Source: Henningerozyma blattae CBS 6284
Lineage: Eukaryota > Ascomycota > Saccharomycetes > Saccharomycetales > Saccharomycetaceae
Reading direction: 5' to 3'
Length of the DNA stretch: 64,000 bases
Assembly (NCBI RefSeq): GCF_000315915.1
Contig: NC_020186.1
Coordinates: 2,046,001 to 2,110,000, forward strand
The first letter of the stretch is position 1; every line of letters begins with the position of its first letter. The notes beneath the pieces were generated by a model. That model was not told where the DNA came from. It was given only the letters and a program-made list of their open reading frames with translations, and ran no database searches. Made by a program: the position numbers and the translations under genes. Positions 1-9,578 of the stretch are shown here, one piece after another.

Positions 1-1022
1 GTATTAGATTTGGTACTAAATTCAAAATGAAAATTTTTCAAATATAAATATATATTATCTTAATGATATGAATAAATTAATGTCACTTTTTTTTATTCTA
101 AAAAAAAACAAAAAAAACTAAAAATAATAATAATATATAAAAAAAAAAATATTTCACTTGATATGGAAATTGTCGATAAATTGTCGGATTAAAACAAAAA
201 TTATTTTTTTTATTTAGTAGGCGGTTACATTAACAAAAACTTGAATAAAAATGAAATAAGAAATATTTAAATGAATATGATGTTTCTCAAGAATCGATTA
301 CCTAATAACGATGAAGAATAAAAAAGAATTTTATTTGTTTTTCTAGTTATTTATAGGCTAACACTTCGTAATTTTTCCCACTTCTCCTCTTTCAAAAATT
401 ATTTCAACATTTTCTTCGGGTTTTCATAGCAATTTTAAATTTTCCAACGATCACCATTTAGAGGAGGTGTTTTCGGAAGATTTCTTAATCGAGATCTTAT
501 TGCCCATTCTTGAGAATAAGAAAAATAAAATTACTAAAAGGAGATATCAGAACGCAGAAGGCGTAAATTACGAAATCACGACGTAACAGAATTATCAGAT
601 TATGAAATCTTGGATAAAATTTTGGTCAGCTTTAAATTTTAAAGGGTGAACAAAAGAAGGTAGATGATATTGAGATTTGTTTTGAAAATTCTCGATAGGA
701 AGCATAAAAAGGGTATTAACTAAATAATTGTGACATGTATATATATTTGTATAAAAGAAAGAGTCTTTAAAGTACAACTGACTAACCCTTCAAAAAAAAA
801 AAAAAAAAGAAAGCACGAATATAATAGTAAAAAATTAAAATAAAAATATTAGTAAGTTGACTCTTGAAAAGGTGAGTGGAGGAGGGGAGGATAAAAAAAA
901 AGTAATTTAAGTTTGAATATGTGTTCTTGTAGTATTAGGAATTGAATTGATCTTAGCACTGAGCGGGATAATGTGGATCTTAATCCTTTATTTGAATTGT
1001 GCTCAATTAAGAATAAAATTTC
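1..1022. other. AT-rich region, possible coding relic at 362-642
   Basis: No intact gene is seen. Positions 362-586 on the plus strand are open without a start codon and read like protein, including the words HHLEEVFSEDFLIEILLPIL and KRRYQNAEGVNYE. After a shift of frame near 575-585 the reading continues in another frame to a stop at 640-642 (TELSDYEILDKILVSF). This could be a decayed gene fragment, but I do not recognise the family and it may be chance. Confidence 0.25.
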
Positions 1023-1574
1023 TTATAATAACATAGCAACAATAGCAGCCATAGCAGCACCAGTTCCAACATTTTTCAAATTAGCATTATCGGTAAAAGA
1101 AACGACTTGAGTAGTGGTAGAGTTTGGTTTTAAAGAGGAAGAGATTTGGATTAGCTTTGATTTGGATTGAGTTAAAGTACTGTTTCTATTGGAAGTAGCT
1201 AAAGTTGTAGTTGTGTAAGGAGTAGAAGTAGATTTGACAGTGGATACTACAGATTTAGTGACCACTGGAGTGGTAGTGACATCGATATATGTAACATCAT
1301 CATCTTCGTTTGATGTAGAGATAGGGATAGATGAAGATGGGATTATAGCAGAAGAAGCAGGTAACGGAGAAGAGGCAGTAGTAACGGAAGCGATGACTAC
1401 TGAAGAGGTTATTGGAGCAGTAGAGACAGTGGCTAAAGTAGATGGTATAGCGGAAGAGACTGGTGCAACAGAGGCAGTTGCGGTGACAGTATCGGTGATC
1501 ATTGGCACTTCAGAGGAAGCAGCAGTAACTAAAGTGGAGACAGATAAAAGAGCAAAAGTGATTTGTTTGAACAT
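1023..1574 (-). CDS. TOS6: TOS6-like GPI-anchored cell-wall protein
   Basis: A small secreted Ser/Thr-rich protein of 183 residues. It has an N-terminal signal peptide (MFKQITFALLSVSTLVTA), a long Ser/Thr/Ala/Val-rich middle with few charged residues, and a hydrophobic C-terminal tail (GTGAAMAAIVAMLL) typical of GPI attachment. The segment VTYIDVTTTPVVTKSVVSTV followed by STSTPYTTTT matches, from memory, the core of S. cerevisiae Tos6 (YNL300W). The neighbourhood fits, since YNL300W lies a few genes from YPT11 and opposite the RRI2 position. S. cerevisiae Tos6 is shorter (about 100 aa), so the Ser/Thr spacer is expanded here. Likely role: structural mannoprotein of the wall; no enzymatic domain is seen. 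Six SBF-type sites upstream agree with the name 'target of SBF'. The strand is chosen because the antisense reading lacks any such architecture. Confidence 0.75.
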   Translation of the reverse strand: MFKQITFALLSVSTLVTAASSEVPMITDTVTATASVAPVSSAIPSTLATVSTAPITSSVVIASVTTASSPLPASSAIIPSSSIPISTSNEDDDVTYIDVTTTPVVTKSVVSTVKSTSTPYTTTTLATSNRNSTLTQSKSKLIQISSSLKPNSTTTQVVSFTDNANLKNVGTGAAMAAIVAMLL

Positions 1575-2319
1575 TATTTAATGGGAGCGAGGGGATGAAA
1601 GATTGAAGGGATGAAAGATTGAATAGTTTTGTTAGCGTATTGAGATGAAAGGTAAAAAAATATAAAATAGAGAATGAAATAGGACGAAGAAGAAAAAGGG
1701 AATAAATCGACTTAATTAAAAACGGTTAGTTTTTATAATGATTTTGACAAGGGGAAGGAGTTTGAATAAAATTTGAGTGGTTTCGTGTTATCTCAAGCAG
1801 TTTCGCGTAAATGTTGGTGTAATTTCGTGTCATTATACAAATCTTGATTGGTAAAAATTAATTCTTGATTAGTACAAGGCCAATCTCTATTAGTTTAATT
1901 TTAATGTTAATTTAATTTTAATTTAATTATTTTTTTTGTTTTTAAAAAACAACAGCAATAAAACAAGGTGAAATTTCGTGTAATCAATTAAGTTCCCAAA
2001 AACAAATAATTAACAGTGGGATAGAGATCAGCCTCTAATAATTAGATGTCCTAAAATCGATCTAATATCCAAGAATAATATCCCAATATAATGTCCTAAT
2101 TTGATATAATAATTGAAATTTATGACCCTTTGTTTGTGACGCGAAAACGCGAAAATGCGAAAAATGCGAAAAATTTAAAAAAAAAGAAAAATAAAAGCTA
2201 GGCAATGCGAAATTAAACAAGGCGAAGGGGAAAAAGCGATGCGAAAATTGTAAAAGGCAAATAATACTTGATTAGGAGTTCGGTTAATAGAAAATTGATA
2301 AAGCCAAGTTTCCTTCAAA
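1575..2319 (-). promoter_or_regulatory. TOS6 upstream region with six SCB (CRCGAAA) elements
   Basis: This 745-bp non-coding stretch lies upstream of TOS6 and at the 3' side of RRI2. TTTCGTG occurs at 1781-1787, 1823-1829 and 1974-1980, TTTCGCG at 1801-1807, and CGCGAAA at 2140-2146 and 2148-2154. All are exact matches (one strand or the other) to CRCGAAA, the binding site of the G1/S factor SBF (Swi4-Swi6). The related word ATGCGAAA is repeated at about 2155-2170. The cluster suggests cell-cycle control of TOS6. Confidence 0.65.
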
Positions 2320-3933
2320 TTAATTTTTATCTTGTAAACGGTTATAAGAACAATTTAAGAAATCTTTAAATTTGGAATGATAGAATGAATTTTTTTCCTC
2401 TATAGTGTTTAAATTTCTCAATTCTTTCAACTGAGTTAAAAAGGGTAACACAGTCGATATATTTGGATCAATCGAAGTAAAAGATGGTTGGCTATTATTC
2501 TGTAATAGACCAATATCATTTGCCCAATCTATATTAATGAAATTATTAATATTTTTAATTCGTAGGTTGGCTGTAGTTCCCTTTGTATCTAAGAATTGGA
2601 TTGTATCATTAATTAAATCCAATTTAAAATTTAAATTATTGTTATTGGTGAGGACAGAATCCATTAATAGATTTAATAACTGATCTCTTGTCATATTGCC
2701 ACCCAAAAGGTCGATTAATTGGATTAAAGTTAACGAGTTGTAAATCTTGGAGATGGATTGGGATAATTTCTGTAACCTTGCTAGTTTTAAGATCTTGTTG
2801 CAAATTGGGATGAAAATGGCATTCAACTTGGATAGTTCGACTAAATTGGAATGCAATTCAATTAAATTTATCTTGATGAAATTTTGATATAATTTTGATA
2901 AGATTTGAATAAAGGGGGAATTGACGGCAATTTTCAATTCTTCATAATCAAAGGGGTTAACCAAGAGGGAATTGTTATTTTGAATGATTATTGAATTACA
3001 AATCAAACCTGAAGCAATAATTTTTTCAAAGTCTTTATTAAACGTTGTGGTTGTGATGTTTAATAATTTTAAACATTGATAGAAATGATCATTGAAAGTG
3101 GGCGAATCTGACGATAAGTTTATAATTCCCAAGAGGAAATTTAATTGTAAGAAAATTTTGGAATTATGTTTTAATGTGATATGTTGATTGAAAAGTGTTG
3201 ATAATTGAGTGAAGAACGAGGATAAGTGGAGTAACGGTTGCAGTGAGTTCCTCAGGAGGATTGCATTTATAGATAATTGTAAAGTCAAATCTATTTGATC
3301 AATCAATGATTGGGTAATCTCACAGGATAGATCAATGACGAAGGGCGGTGGTGGACAACCTGATAATGAATCAATCCATATATTTATGAGATGTAATTTT
3401 GCAGTGATAAGAGAGGTCAACGAAGGGATATCTTGAAACATTGAAATGAAAAGTTTTTCAAATTGCAACGCTTGTTTTTTCAATTCAATTGATTGTGAGG
3501 GGATATCGAAAATGAAATCTGATTGACAACTGGAGAAAAGATTCATTATTGATTTTAGAAGCTCAATTTTATCATCAGGGATTGTATTTGACATGAGGAA
3601 TTGACTAGTAGTGGAAATCATTTCATCTTTCAAATGGGCATTTGTTAAATCATATTTGAATTGTAAAGAATAACATTCTAAAAGAAGCAAAAAACTGTCT
3701 ACCCCCTTGCAATTCTGCAACAATTTAACAGCATTAATGTAATCACCTTCGTCTTTATAATTGATTGCCAATTGTAAACTATCCTGCCCGTCATCAGCTT
3801 GTTCTTCATCGTCTTGCTCAGCATCTTGAAAACTCAATGGCTCATCGTTTTCACTAGACATTTCCATCTCGAACCCGGAACCCATCTCATCTTCCGACAT
3901 TAAATAATCTTCCAAACAATCAGTATCTGACAT
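2320..3933 (-). CDS. RRI2: Rri2/Csn10-like COP9 signalosome subunit
   Basis: A 537-residue protein with a very acidic N-terminus (MSDTDCLEDYLMSEDEM, then runs of D and E to about residue 50) followed by helical repeats (NYKDEGDYINAVKLLQN onward) and a C-terminal helical part. The acidic MSD...DEE start and TPR-like beginning resemble the Csn2/Rpn6 group, to which yeast Rri2 (Csn10, YOL117W) belongs. Rri2 is part of the small yeast COP9 signalosome that removes Rub1/Nedd8 from cullins. Identification rests mainly on position and orientation: in S. cerevisiae RRI2 lies near SMF1 on the opposite strand, as here. S. cerevisiae Rri2 is longer (645 aa). I cannot define a PCI domain by eye. It is divergent from the peroxiredoxin gene, with only 283 bp between start codons. 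Confidence 0.65.
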   Translation of the reverse strand: MSDTDCLEDYLMSEDEMGSGFEMEMSSENDEPLSFQDAEQDDEEQADDGQDSLQLAINYKDEGDYINAVKLLQNCKGVDSFLLLLECYSLQFKYDLTNAHLKDEMISTTSQFLMSNTIPDDKIELLKSIMNLFSSCQSDFIFDIPSQSIELKKQALQFEKLFISMFQDIPSLTSLITAKLHLINIWIDSLSGCPPPPFVIDLSCEITQSLIDQIDLTLQLSINAILLRNSLQPLLHLSSFFTQLSTLFNQHITLKHNSKIFLQLNFLLGIINLSSDSPTFNDHFYQCLKLLNITTTTFNKDFEKIIASGLICNSIIIQNNNSLLVNPFDYEELKIAVNSPFIQILSKLYQNFIKINLIELHSNLVELSKLNAIFIPICNKILKLARLQKLSQSISKIYNSLTLIQLIDLLGGNMTRDQLLNLLMDSVLTNNNNLNFKLDLINDTIQFLDTKGTTANLRIKNINNFINIDWANDIGLLQNNSQPSFTSIDPNISTVLPFLTQLKELRNLNTIEEKNSFYHSKFKDFLNCSYNRLQDKN

Positions 3934-3968
3934 CCTTTGCTAGTATTGTACTTGGGTTTTGATGTACT

Positions 3969-4034
3969 ATGGTGCTTGCTTTATGGTGCTTGCTTTATGG
4001 TGCTTGCTTTATGGTGCTTGCTTTATGGTGCTTG
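3969..4034. repeat. 14-bp tandem repeat (ATGGTGCTTGCTTT), 4.7 copies
   Basis: Four perfect copies (3969-3982, 3983-3996, 3997-4010, 4011-4024) and a partial fifth lie in the short divergent promoter between RRI2 and the peroxiredoxin gene, only about 35 bp upstream of the RRI2 start. Confidence 0.95.
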
Positions 4035-4180
4035 GTCTTGTTGTACTTTTGTCTTTCCTGGTCTTTTTTGCTTGTGTTTATACAATTGGGAATGCTAAAT
4101 CTCCGATCCGTCTCCTACATCCGAACCCGAATATAAAGGGTTAATTGCTTATTTGCCAGATAACATATTCCATCACACAA

Positions 4181-4201
4181 ACACACACACACACACACAC
4201 C
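4181..4201. repeat. (AC)n microsatellite
   Basis: About ten AC units sit directly before the peroxiredoxin start codon at 4217, probably within its 5' leader. Confidence 0.9.
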
Positions 4202-4216
4202 AAAGAAAATATTAAA

Positions 4217-4774
4217 ATGTCTTTAGCATTACGTTCAATTATTAGCCGCTCATCGTTACGCTCCTCATTGCGTCTTCCTCCTTGCACCCGCACATTCAAA
4301 ACAGGTACAGCCATCCCTACTGGTCTTTCAGGATTACGTGAAGACTCACCAACCAATAAAATCGATTTCGCAGACCTCACTCGTGATGGTACTTACCTAA
4401 TCATCGGCGTCCCTGCTGCCTTTTCGCCCGGTTGCTCCAATTCTCATTTACCAGGATACGTGAAATTACTAGATCAGTTCAAAGCACTTGGTGTCAAAGA
4501 ATTCCTGGTCACGTGCGTCAACGATCCCTTTGTTACCCGCGCATGGCGTGAATCATTAAATCTTCCTTCGGAGTTTCGCGTTATCGCCGACACCCGCGGG
4601 ACTTTTGCCGACGCAGGAGATCACTTATTTGATGCACGAGCTATTTTTGGAAATGAACGTAGTGTACGTTATGCTACGCTTGTGCGAGACGGCCGTGTGA
4701 TCCGTGAATGGGTCGAGCCAGATGCTACGGGAGTCAAAGTCTCTGCTGCAGAAAATGTTCTACTTTCTTTGTAG
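4217..4774 (+). CDS. Mitochondrial Prx5/Ahp1-type peroxiredoxin
   Basis: A 185-residue thiol peroxidase of the atypical 2-Cys Prx5 family (yeast Ahp1, plant PrxII, human PRDX5), which reduces hydroperoxides. The peroxidatic Cys is C73 in PAAFSPGCSNSHLPGY; further Cys residues are C23 and C100, and the Ahp1 resolving positions are not obviously kept. The start at 4217 gives an Arg/Ser-rich, acid-free N-terminus (MSLALRSIISRSSLRSSLR) typical of a mitochondrial presequence, unlike cytosolic Ahp1. An upstream in-frame extension exists but runs through the AC microsatellite and is unlikely. All 17 Arg codons are CGT, CGC or CGA and none AGA/AGG, and GC is about 50-60% in most of the gene, unlike every neighbour. 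S. cerevisiae has no peroxiredoxin at this place (AHP1 is on chromosome XII). Transfer or a recently moved gene is possible. Confidence 0.88.
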   Translation: MSLALRSIISRSSLRSSLRLPPCTRTFKTGTAIPTGLSGLREDSPTNKIDFADLTRDGTYLIIGVPAAFSPGCSNSHLPGYVKLLDQFKALGVKEFLVTCVNDPFVTRAWRESLNLPSEFRVIADTRGTFADAGDHLFDARAIFGNERSVRYATLVRDGRVIREWVEPDATGVKVSAAENVLLSL

Positions 4775-4976
4775 GGGCATTTTTTTTCACTTTCCTTTTG
4801 TAGTCTGTAACATGTGAATAAGTAAGTAAGTAAGCAAGCACTACTAGCCCTTTTTATGTATATATAAGATGCATGCCAGATGCATCAGGAATGTTTCTGT
4901 TTGCCAATTTTTCCAAGAATGCTTGATACTTGTATGCTGAGAATATTGACCAGTAATAGTAATATCTCGAGAAGGA

Positions 4977-6614
4977 ATGCCGGAAATATTGTGTCAGGAT
5001 AAAACAAATGTCCAGGTGACGGAATTCCAGCTGGAGCCGCTGATACCTTCATCACCATTGACGACGCTGCAGACACGACAGACGCCTCAGACGCCTCAGA
5101 CGACGACAGGACTTGGTTTGAATTTACATCGCTTTAAAGATGTTTTGTTCAAATATGCAAAGTTCGTGGGACCAGGGTTAATGGTTGCTGTGGCTTATAT
5201 TGATCCTGGTAATTATTCCACTGCTGTAAGTGCTGGTGCATCTAACCAATTCTCTTTACTTTGTGCTATTTTGTTGTCTAATTTCATAGCCATCTATTTA
5301 CAATGTCTTTGTATCAAATTGGGGTCTGTCACAGGGATGGATTTGTCCAGATGTTGTCGTCGTCATTTACCTTGTTGGCTCAATTGGATCATCTATGTAT
5401 TTGCTGAATGCGCTATTATTGCTACAGATATTGCAGAGGTTATCGGTACTGCTATTGCGTTAAATATTCTAATCAAAGTACCATTACCAGCAGGTGTAGC
5501 GATTACAGTGGTGGATGTCTTTGCAGTGATGTTTTCTTATAATCCAGGTAAATCGACTACAAAATTTTTAAAGATGTTTGAATATGGCGTGGCTCTCTTG
5601 GTACTTGCTGTGTGTATTTGTTTTGCAGTTGAATTGGCTTATATCCCCAAAAGTACTTCGGTGGGTCAAGTGTTTAGAGGTTTTGTACCATCACACCAAA
5701 TGTTTCAACATAATGGGATTTATACAGCCATTTCCATTGTGGGTGCCACAGTCATGCCTCATTCGTTATTCTTGGGGTCTGCACTAGTGCAACCACGATT
5801 ATTGGAATATGATCAACAACATGATAACTATTCCCTCGATGATGATGCTACAGTGGTGGAAATCACGTTTATCGATTCCAAAGCGACTGGCAAAGGGCAA
5901 GGGAAAGAAAAATCCGTTTCACAAATTAGAGAAGAAAGATATTTCTCTTATATCCCATCTCTTGATGCTATCAAATATTGTATGAAATATTCCATGGTAG
6001 AATTGGCATTAACACTTTTCACTGTAGCGTTATTTGTAAATTGTGCCATCTTGGTAGTGGCAGGTTCCACTCTTTATAATACACCGGGTGCAGCGGATGC
6101 AGATCTATATGCTATCCATGATTTATTATCCATAAATTTGGCTCCAGCAGCAGGTACCATTTTCATGGTCGCATTATTATTTAGTGGTCAATCAGCAGGT
6201 GTTGTTTGTACCATGGCAGGTCAAATCGTTAGTGAAGGTCATATCAATTGGAAATTGAAACCCTGGCAAAGAAGGCTAGCCACCAGAGCTATATCTATGG
6301 TTCCATGTCTCGTTATTTCCATCTGTATCGGAAGAGAAGCCCTTTCCACTGCATTGAATGCCTCACAAGTCGTATTGTCGATCTTATTACCATTCCTAGT
6401 GGCGCCCTTGATTTATTTCACTTGTAAAAAATCTATCATGCAAGTTGAGGTGCAAAACAGTGATAACAACGACGAAGATAATGGGAATAGTACTAAAGTC
6501 GTTAATATGGCTAATAATTGGGTAGTTACTATCACAGGTGTAATAGTATGGATTTTCCTAAGTGTATTGAACGTGTATGCCATTGTTCAATTGGGTATCA
6601 CAGGGGAGACCTAA
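4977..6614 (+). CDS. SMF1: NRAMP-family divalent metal transporter Smf1
   Basis: A proton-coupled importer of manganese and other divalent metals, 545 residues with about eleven membrane segments. The NRAMP metal-site motifs are present: DPGN at residues 76-79 in the first membrane helix and MPH at 260-262 in the sixth. The LAPAAGTIFMVALLFSGQSA region and the RRLATRAIS loop match S. cerevisiae Smf1 (575 aa) nearly word for word. The soluble N-terminus (residues 1-55) is variable and contains a TPQTPQT repeat. The neighbour HRP1 on the opposite strand is the same as in S. cerevisiae (YOL122C-YOL123W), which separates it from SMF2 and SMF3. The start at 4977 leaves a compact 200-bp gap to the peroxiredoxin gene. 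In S. cerevisiae the protein is controlled mainly by Bsd2/Rsp5-dependent sorting. Confidence 0.95.
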   Translation: MPEILCQDKTNVQVTEFQLEPLIPSSPLTTLQTRQTPQTPQTTTGLGLNLHRFKDVLFKYAKFVGPGLMVAVAYIDPGNYSTAVSAGASNQFSLLCAILLSNFIAIYLQCLCIKLGSVTGMDLSRCCRRHLPCWLNWIIYVFAECAIIATDIAEVIGTAIALNILIKVPLPAGVAITVVDVFAVMFSYNPGKSTTKFLKMFEYGVALLVLAVCICFAVELAYIPKSTSVGQVFRGFVPSHQMFQHNGIYTAISIVGATVMPHSLFLGSALVQPRLLEYDQQHDNYSLDDDATVVEITFIDSKATGKGQGKEKSVSQIREERYFSYIPSLDAIKYCMKYSMVELALTLFTVALFVNCAILVVAGSTLYNTPGAADADLYAIHDLLSINLAPAAGTIFMVALLFSGQSAGVVCTMAGQIVSEGHINWKLKPWQRRLATRAISMVPCLVISICIGREALSTALNASQVVLSILLPFLVAPLIYFTCKKSIMQVEVQNSDNNDEDNGNSTKVVNMANNWVVTITGVIVWIFLSVLNVYAIVQLGITGET

Positions 6615-6657
6615 CCTCTACGTGTTTCTATTCGTACTTAGCTTCGTGCTTACTGAA

Positions 6658-6706
6658 GCATATTCGTGCATACTAAAGCATATTCGTGCATATTCATGCA
6701 TATTCG
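6658..6706. repeat. imperfect repeats of GCATATTCGTG
   Basis: Three near copies of GCATATTCGTGCATA lie in the short convergent gap between SMF1 and HRP1, within the likely 3' ends of both transcripts. Confidence 0.6.
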
Positions 6707-6808
6707 TGTTTATATTTGAAGTTATCTATTTATACATATGTAAATCTTTTTTTTTGCTACATGAAATTGCTATATGATTTGCTTTTTCGCTTTCGCTTTT
6801 ACTCTCGC

Positions 6809-8680
6809 TCAGCGGTTATATGGATGGTATCCGTTCCGTTTCCTATTGTTATTGCCGCCACGGTGTCCGCGGTTACCACCATTGCGGTTGCCGCCATTAC
6901 GACGGCGGCTAAATCCACGGTCTCTGTCTCGACTTCTTTCACCATCACGATCACGGTCAAAATCTCGTTCATTACGATCGAACCGCCGACGGTCAGATCT
7001 ACGGTCAGATCTTCTATCTCTGTCTCTGTCTCTGTCACGATCTCTATCTCTTTCTCTTTCTCTGTCGCGGTCACGTTTTCCACCATCGTTTCGTCCACGC
7101 GGACCTTTAGGCAATTGTGGCATTCCTTCTTCACTATCATTATCATTGCCAGTGACACTCCCTGATTCATTTCCCTTATCATTAGCTTTATCTTCATTTT
7201 CTTTCGTAATTGCATCTCCATCTCCATCTCCTCCAATAGTTTGTACATCATTAGAGCCACTACCTTCATCATTAGATCCACTACCTGCAGTTATCGCACC
7301 AGCTCCAAGTGTACCTGCACCTCCAACAGCTCCACCAGCCATATTGGGCATATTAAACCCAGGCATCATCATAGCCATTTGTTGTTGATACATTTGAGAA
7401 TAATCTATCCCTGTTTGTTGTTGCATCTGTTGATAATATTCTTGCATCTTTTGATAATATTCATTCATAGCTTGAGGATTAAACATTGGATTATATCCAC
7501 CCATCATTGGGTTCTGATACATTTGCATCATCGGATTATTTAAACTAGCAGTAAGACTAGCATTATTATTATTTGTAGTAGCATTATTTAACGTATTAAA
7601 GGCATTATTATTTGCATTATCGTATTGATCATTATAATTTGATGTATTTTGATCGTACTCTTGTGTTTGTCTAGGTTGGTTATGTCTTGGTTGAGCTCTC
7701 TTAATTTCAATTTGCTTACCTTTAAATTCTATAAATTTATGTTGACATACTCTATCTACTGCATCTGGTGAATCATATGTAACAAACCCAAACCCTCTAG
7801 AACGACCAGTATCTTTATCCAACATCAATTGAGCATCAATAATATTCCCATATTTAGCGAAAAATTCTTCAAATTCTTTTGGCCGAACATCTGCACCAAT
7901 ACCTCCAATGAAAATCTTACCTGTCTTGTCTTGTTCTTCTCTGGGGATGGCTCTCTTTGGGTCAATAACTTTACCATCAAGTATATGTTGAGTCTTAACA
8001 ACTTCATCAACACTGCTAGATTTTTCAAACGTTAAAAACCCAAACCCTCTAGATTTCCCCGTGTTGTTATCTTTCATAATCTTTAAATCAACAACATTAC
8101 CATACTTGTTAAAATAATCACGTAACCCATCTTCGGTAGTTTCCCAATTCAACCCCCCAATAAACATCTTACAACTATCTTTGGATAAATCAGCTCTAAC
8201 ATGTTCGGTACTGGCTGGGGTTGTGTTTGTGTTTGCACTAGCATTTGCATTTGTATTTGCACTTTCATTATTATTGCTATTGCTACTATTATCATTATCA
8301 TTGTTTGCATTCCCATTTTGAAATTGTGACATCGTTTGTTGTAATTGTTCCCATGGCAAATTTGATATATTTGCATTAGTAGCTCCACCACTATTATTAT
8401 TTGGATTATTATTACCATCACCATTAACTGTGGCATTAGCATCTGCATTTGTATTAACATTAACATTACTTCCTACATCTTTTATTTGGCTGATATTAGA
8501 AGAAAGCGCTTGTAAAGCTGCTAATTGATCAAGATTGCTAGTAGCATTAGTTTCTCTATCAACTTTAACACCATTATTGGTTCCATTATTCTCATTACTT
8601 ACATTTGGTTTACTACTTCCTTCTTCCCCAACATTATTATTACCGTAAATATCATTAAAATCTTCGTCTTCGGAATTCAT
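6809..8680 (-). CDS. HRP1: Hrp1/Nab4, cleavage factor IB RNA-binding protein
   Basis: A nuclear hnRNP that binds the UA-rich efficiency element in pre-mRNA 3'-end formation and also shuttles in mRNA export. The 623-residue protein has an Asn-rich N-terminus (1-165), two RRMs at about 171-245 and 255-330 with RNP2 MFIGGL and IFIGGI and RNP1 KSRGFGFLTF and RSRGFGFVTY, a Met/Gln/Tyr-rich low-complexity region (380-450), and a basic tail. S. cerevisiae Hrp1 is shorter (534 aa). Its tail is RGG-rich, while here a long Arg-Asp/Arg-Glu run (about residues 530-575) precedes a shorter RGG/GNRG end (6810-6930). Convergent with SMF1, as in S. cerevisiae. Expected partner: the Rna14-Rna15 complex. PFS2 in this window acts in the same 3'-end machinery. 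Confidence 0.95.
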   Translation of the reverse strand: MNSEDEDFNDIYGNNNVGEEGSSKPNVSNENNGTNNGVKVDRETNATSNLDQLAALQALSSNISQIKDVGSNVNVNTNADANATVNGDGNNNPNNNSGGATNANISNLPWEQLQQTMSQFQNGNANNDNDNSSNSNNNESANTNANASANTNTTPASTEHVRADLSKDSCKMFIGGLNWETTEDGLRDYFNKYGNVVDLKIMKDNNTGKSRGFGFLTFEKSSSVDEVVKTQHILDGKVIDPKRAIPREEQDKTGKIFIGGIGADVRPKEFEEFFAKYGNIIDAQLMLDKDTGRSRGFGFVTYDSPDAVDRVCQHKFIEFKGKQIEIKRAQPRHNQPRQTQEYDQNTSNYNDQYDNANNNAFNTLNNATTNNNNASLTASLNNPMMQMYQNPMMGGYNPMFNPQAMNEYYQKMQEYYQQMQQQTGIDYSQMYQQQMAMMMPGFNMPNMAGGAVGGAGTLGAGAITAGSGSNDEGSGSNDVQTIGGDGDGDAITKENEDKANDKGNESGSVTGNDNDSEEGMPQLPKGPRGRNDGGKRDRDRERERDRDRDRDRDRDRRSDRRSDRRRFDRNERDFDRDRDGERSRDRDRGFSRRRNGGNRNGGNRGHRGGNNNRKRNGYHPYNR

Positions 8681-9578
8681 TATTCAACCAAATATTTTAA
8701 TAATATAAAAGAAAAAATAAGAAAACTATTTTTATCTATTGGATACTTAATTGTTATGCTAAAAGTTAAAAACAAAATTAACTACCTCTATTTAATGGAA
8801 AAAAAATATAAAAAAACAAAATTCCTATGCTTCTTTGTTTTTTTCTATTTTTTATTATTCCCCTTATTTCTTTTGGTAGTTAATAACTATATCTATAATC
8901 GTATTGTATAGTAAGTAATAGTATATCAAACAATATAATAGATCACACTGTCTATTAAAATACTTAAATCACGAGTCTCTGAAAAAAAAGTGGTAACTCG
9001 TTCTTGTCTGATAATACGCCCTCAAATCAAATTAAAGGGAGGGGTGGGATTGGGGTGAAAAGATGTTTTTAAAATTAAAGAAAAAAAATAAAGAGAAAAA
9101 AACCTGTAAAGTTAGATTTGCCAGGCTTTATGTGTTAGAGTGTTTTTTTTAAAAAAAAATAATAAAGAAAATTTTAAAAAAAATGCAACGTAATACTGTA
9201 AATTACAGAATTCTTAGTTCTTCAAATACTTATTTTTTTAAAAATCGTTTTATTAATAAAATAATAAATCCTGATGTGCTTAAATTTGTTCTTATTTTGC
9301 GTTTCAGCGATAAGAAGGGATTTTCTTCTAAAAACAAATCCGTGTCCATATTTATAGTCGGATTTTCCAATTTTTTTTTTTTCCACTTTTTAAAATTCTC
9401 GTTTAATTTGTCCGAATTGATAGGGTTTAGTGTCCGAAAATTTTTCAATCCTAAAAAAGTAAAGCTCATCACATCGGTTAAAAATATACGTGTTAGCAAT
9501 GACAAAATAATTAGTTTATTTTATTATATTTTATTTTCAATCCTAATTGGTGATTATATTTTATAAATAAACACTAAC
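8681..9578. other. HRP1-TRM11 divergent region with an uncertain small ORF
   Basis: About 900 bp, very AT-rich. Positions 9230-9469 on the minus strand can encode 79 residues from an ATG at 9469 (beginning MSFTFLGLKNFRTLNPINSD, basic, ending LLIKRFLKK). The plus strand is open over 9183-9566 as well, but that reading is Phe/Ile/Lys-rich as expected from AT-rich DNA. Neither is recognised. No gene lies here in S. cerevisiae. Confidence 0.4.

Noticed and set aside
595..777. 60-codon ORF on the minus strand
   Set aside because: Short, no recognisable features, in AT-rich DNA.
1234..1581. ORF antisense to TOS6
   Set aside because: Mirror of a Ser/Thr-rich gene; no independent evidence.
6799..7388. 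Arg/Ser-rich and Met-rich ORFs overlapping the HRP1 3' end
   Set aside because: Shadows of the low-complexity Arg-Asp tail of Hrp1 in other frames.
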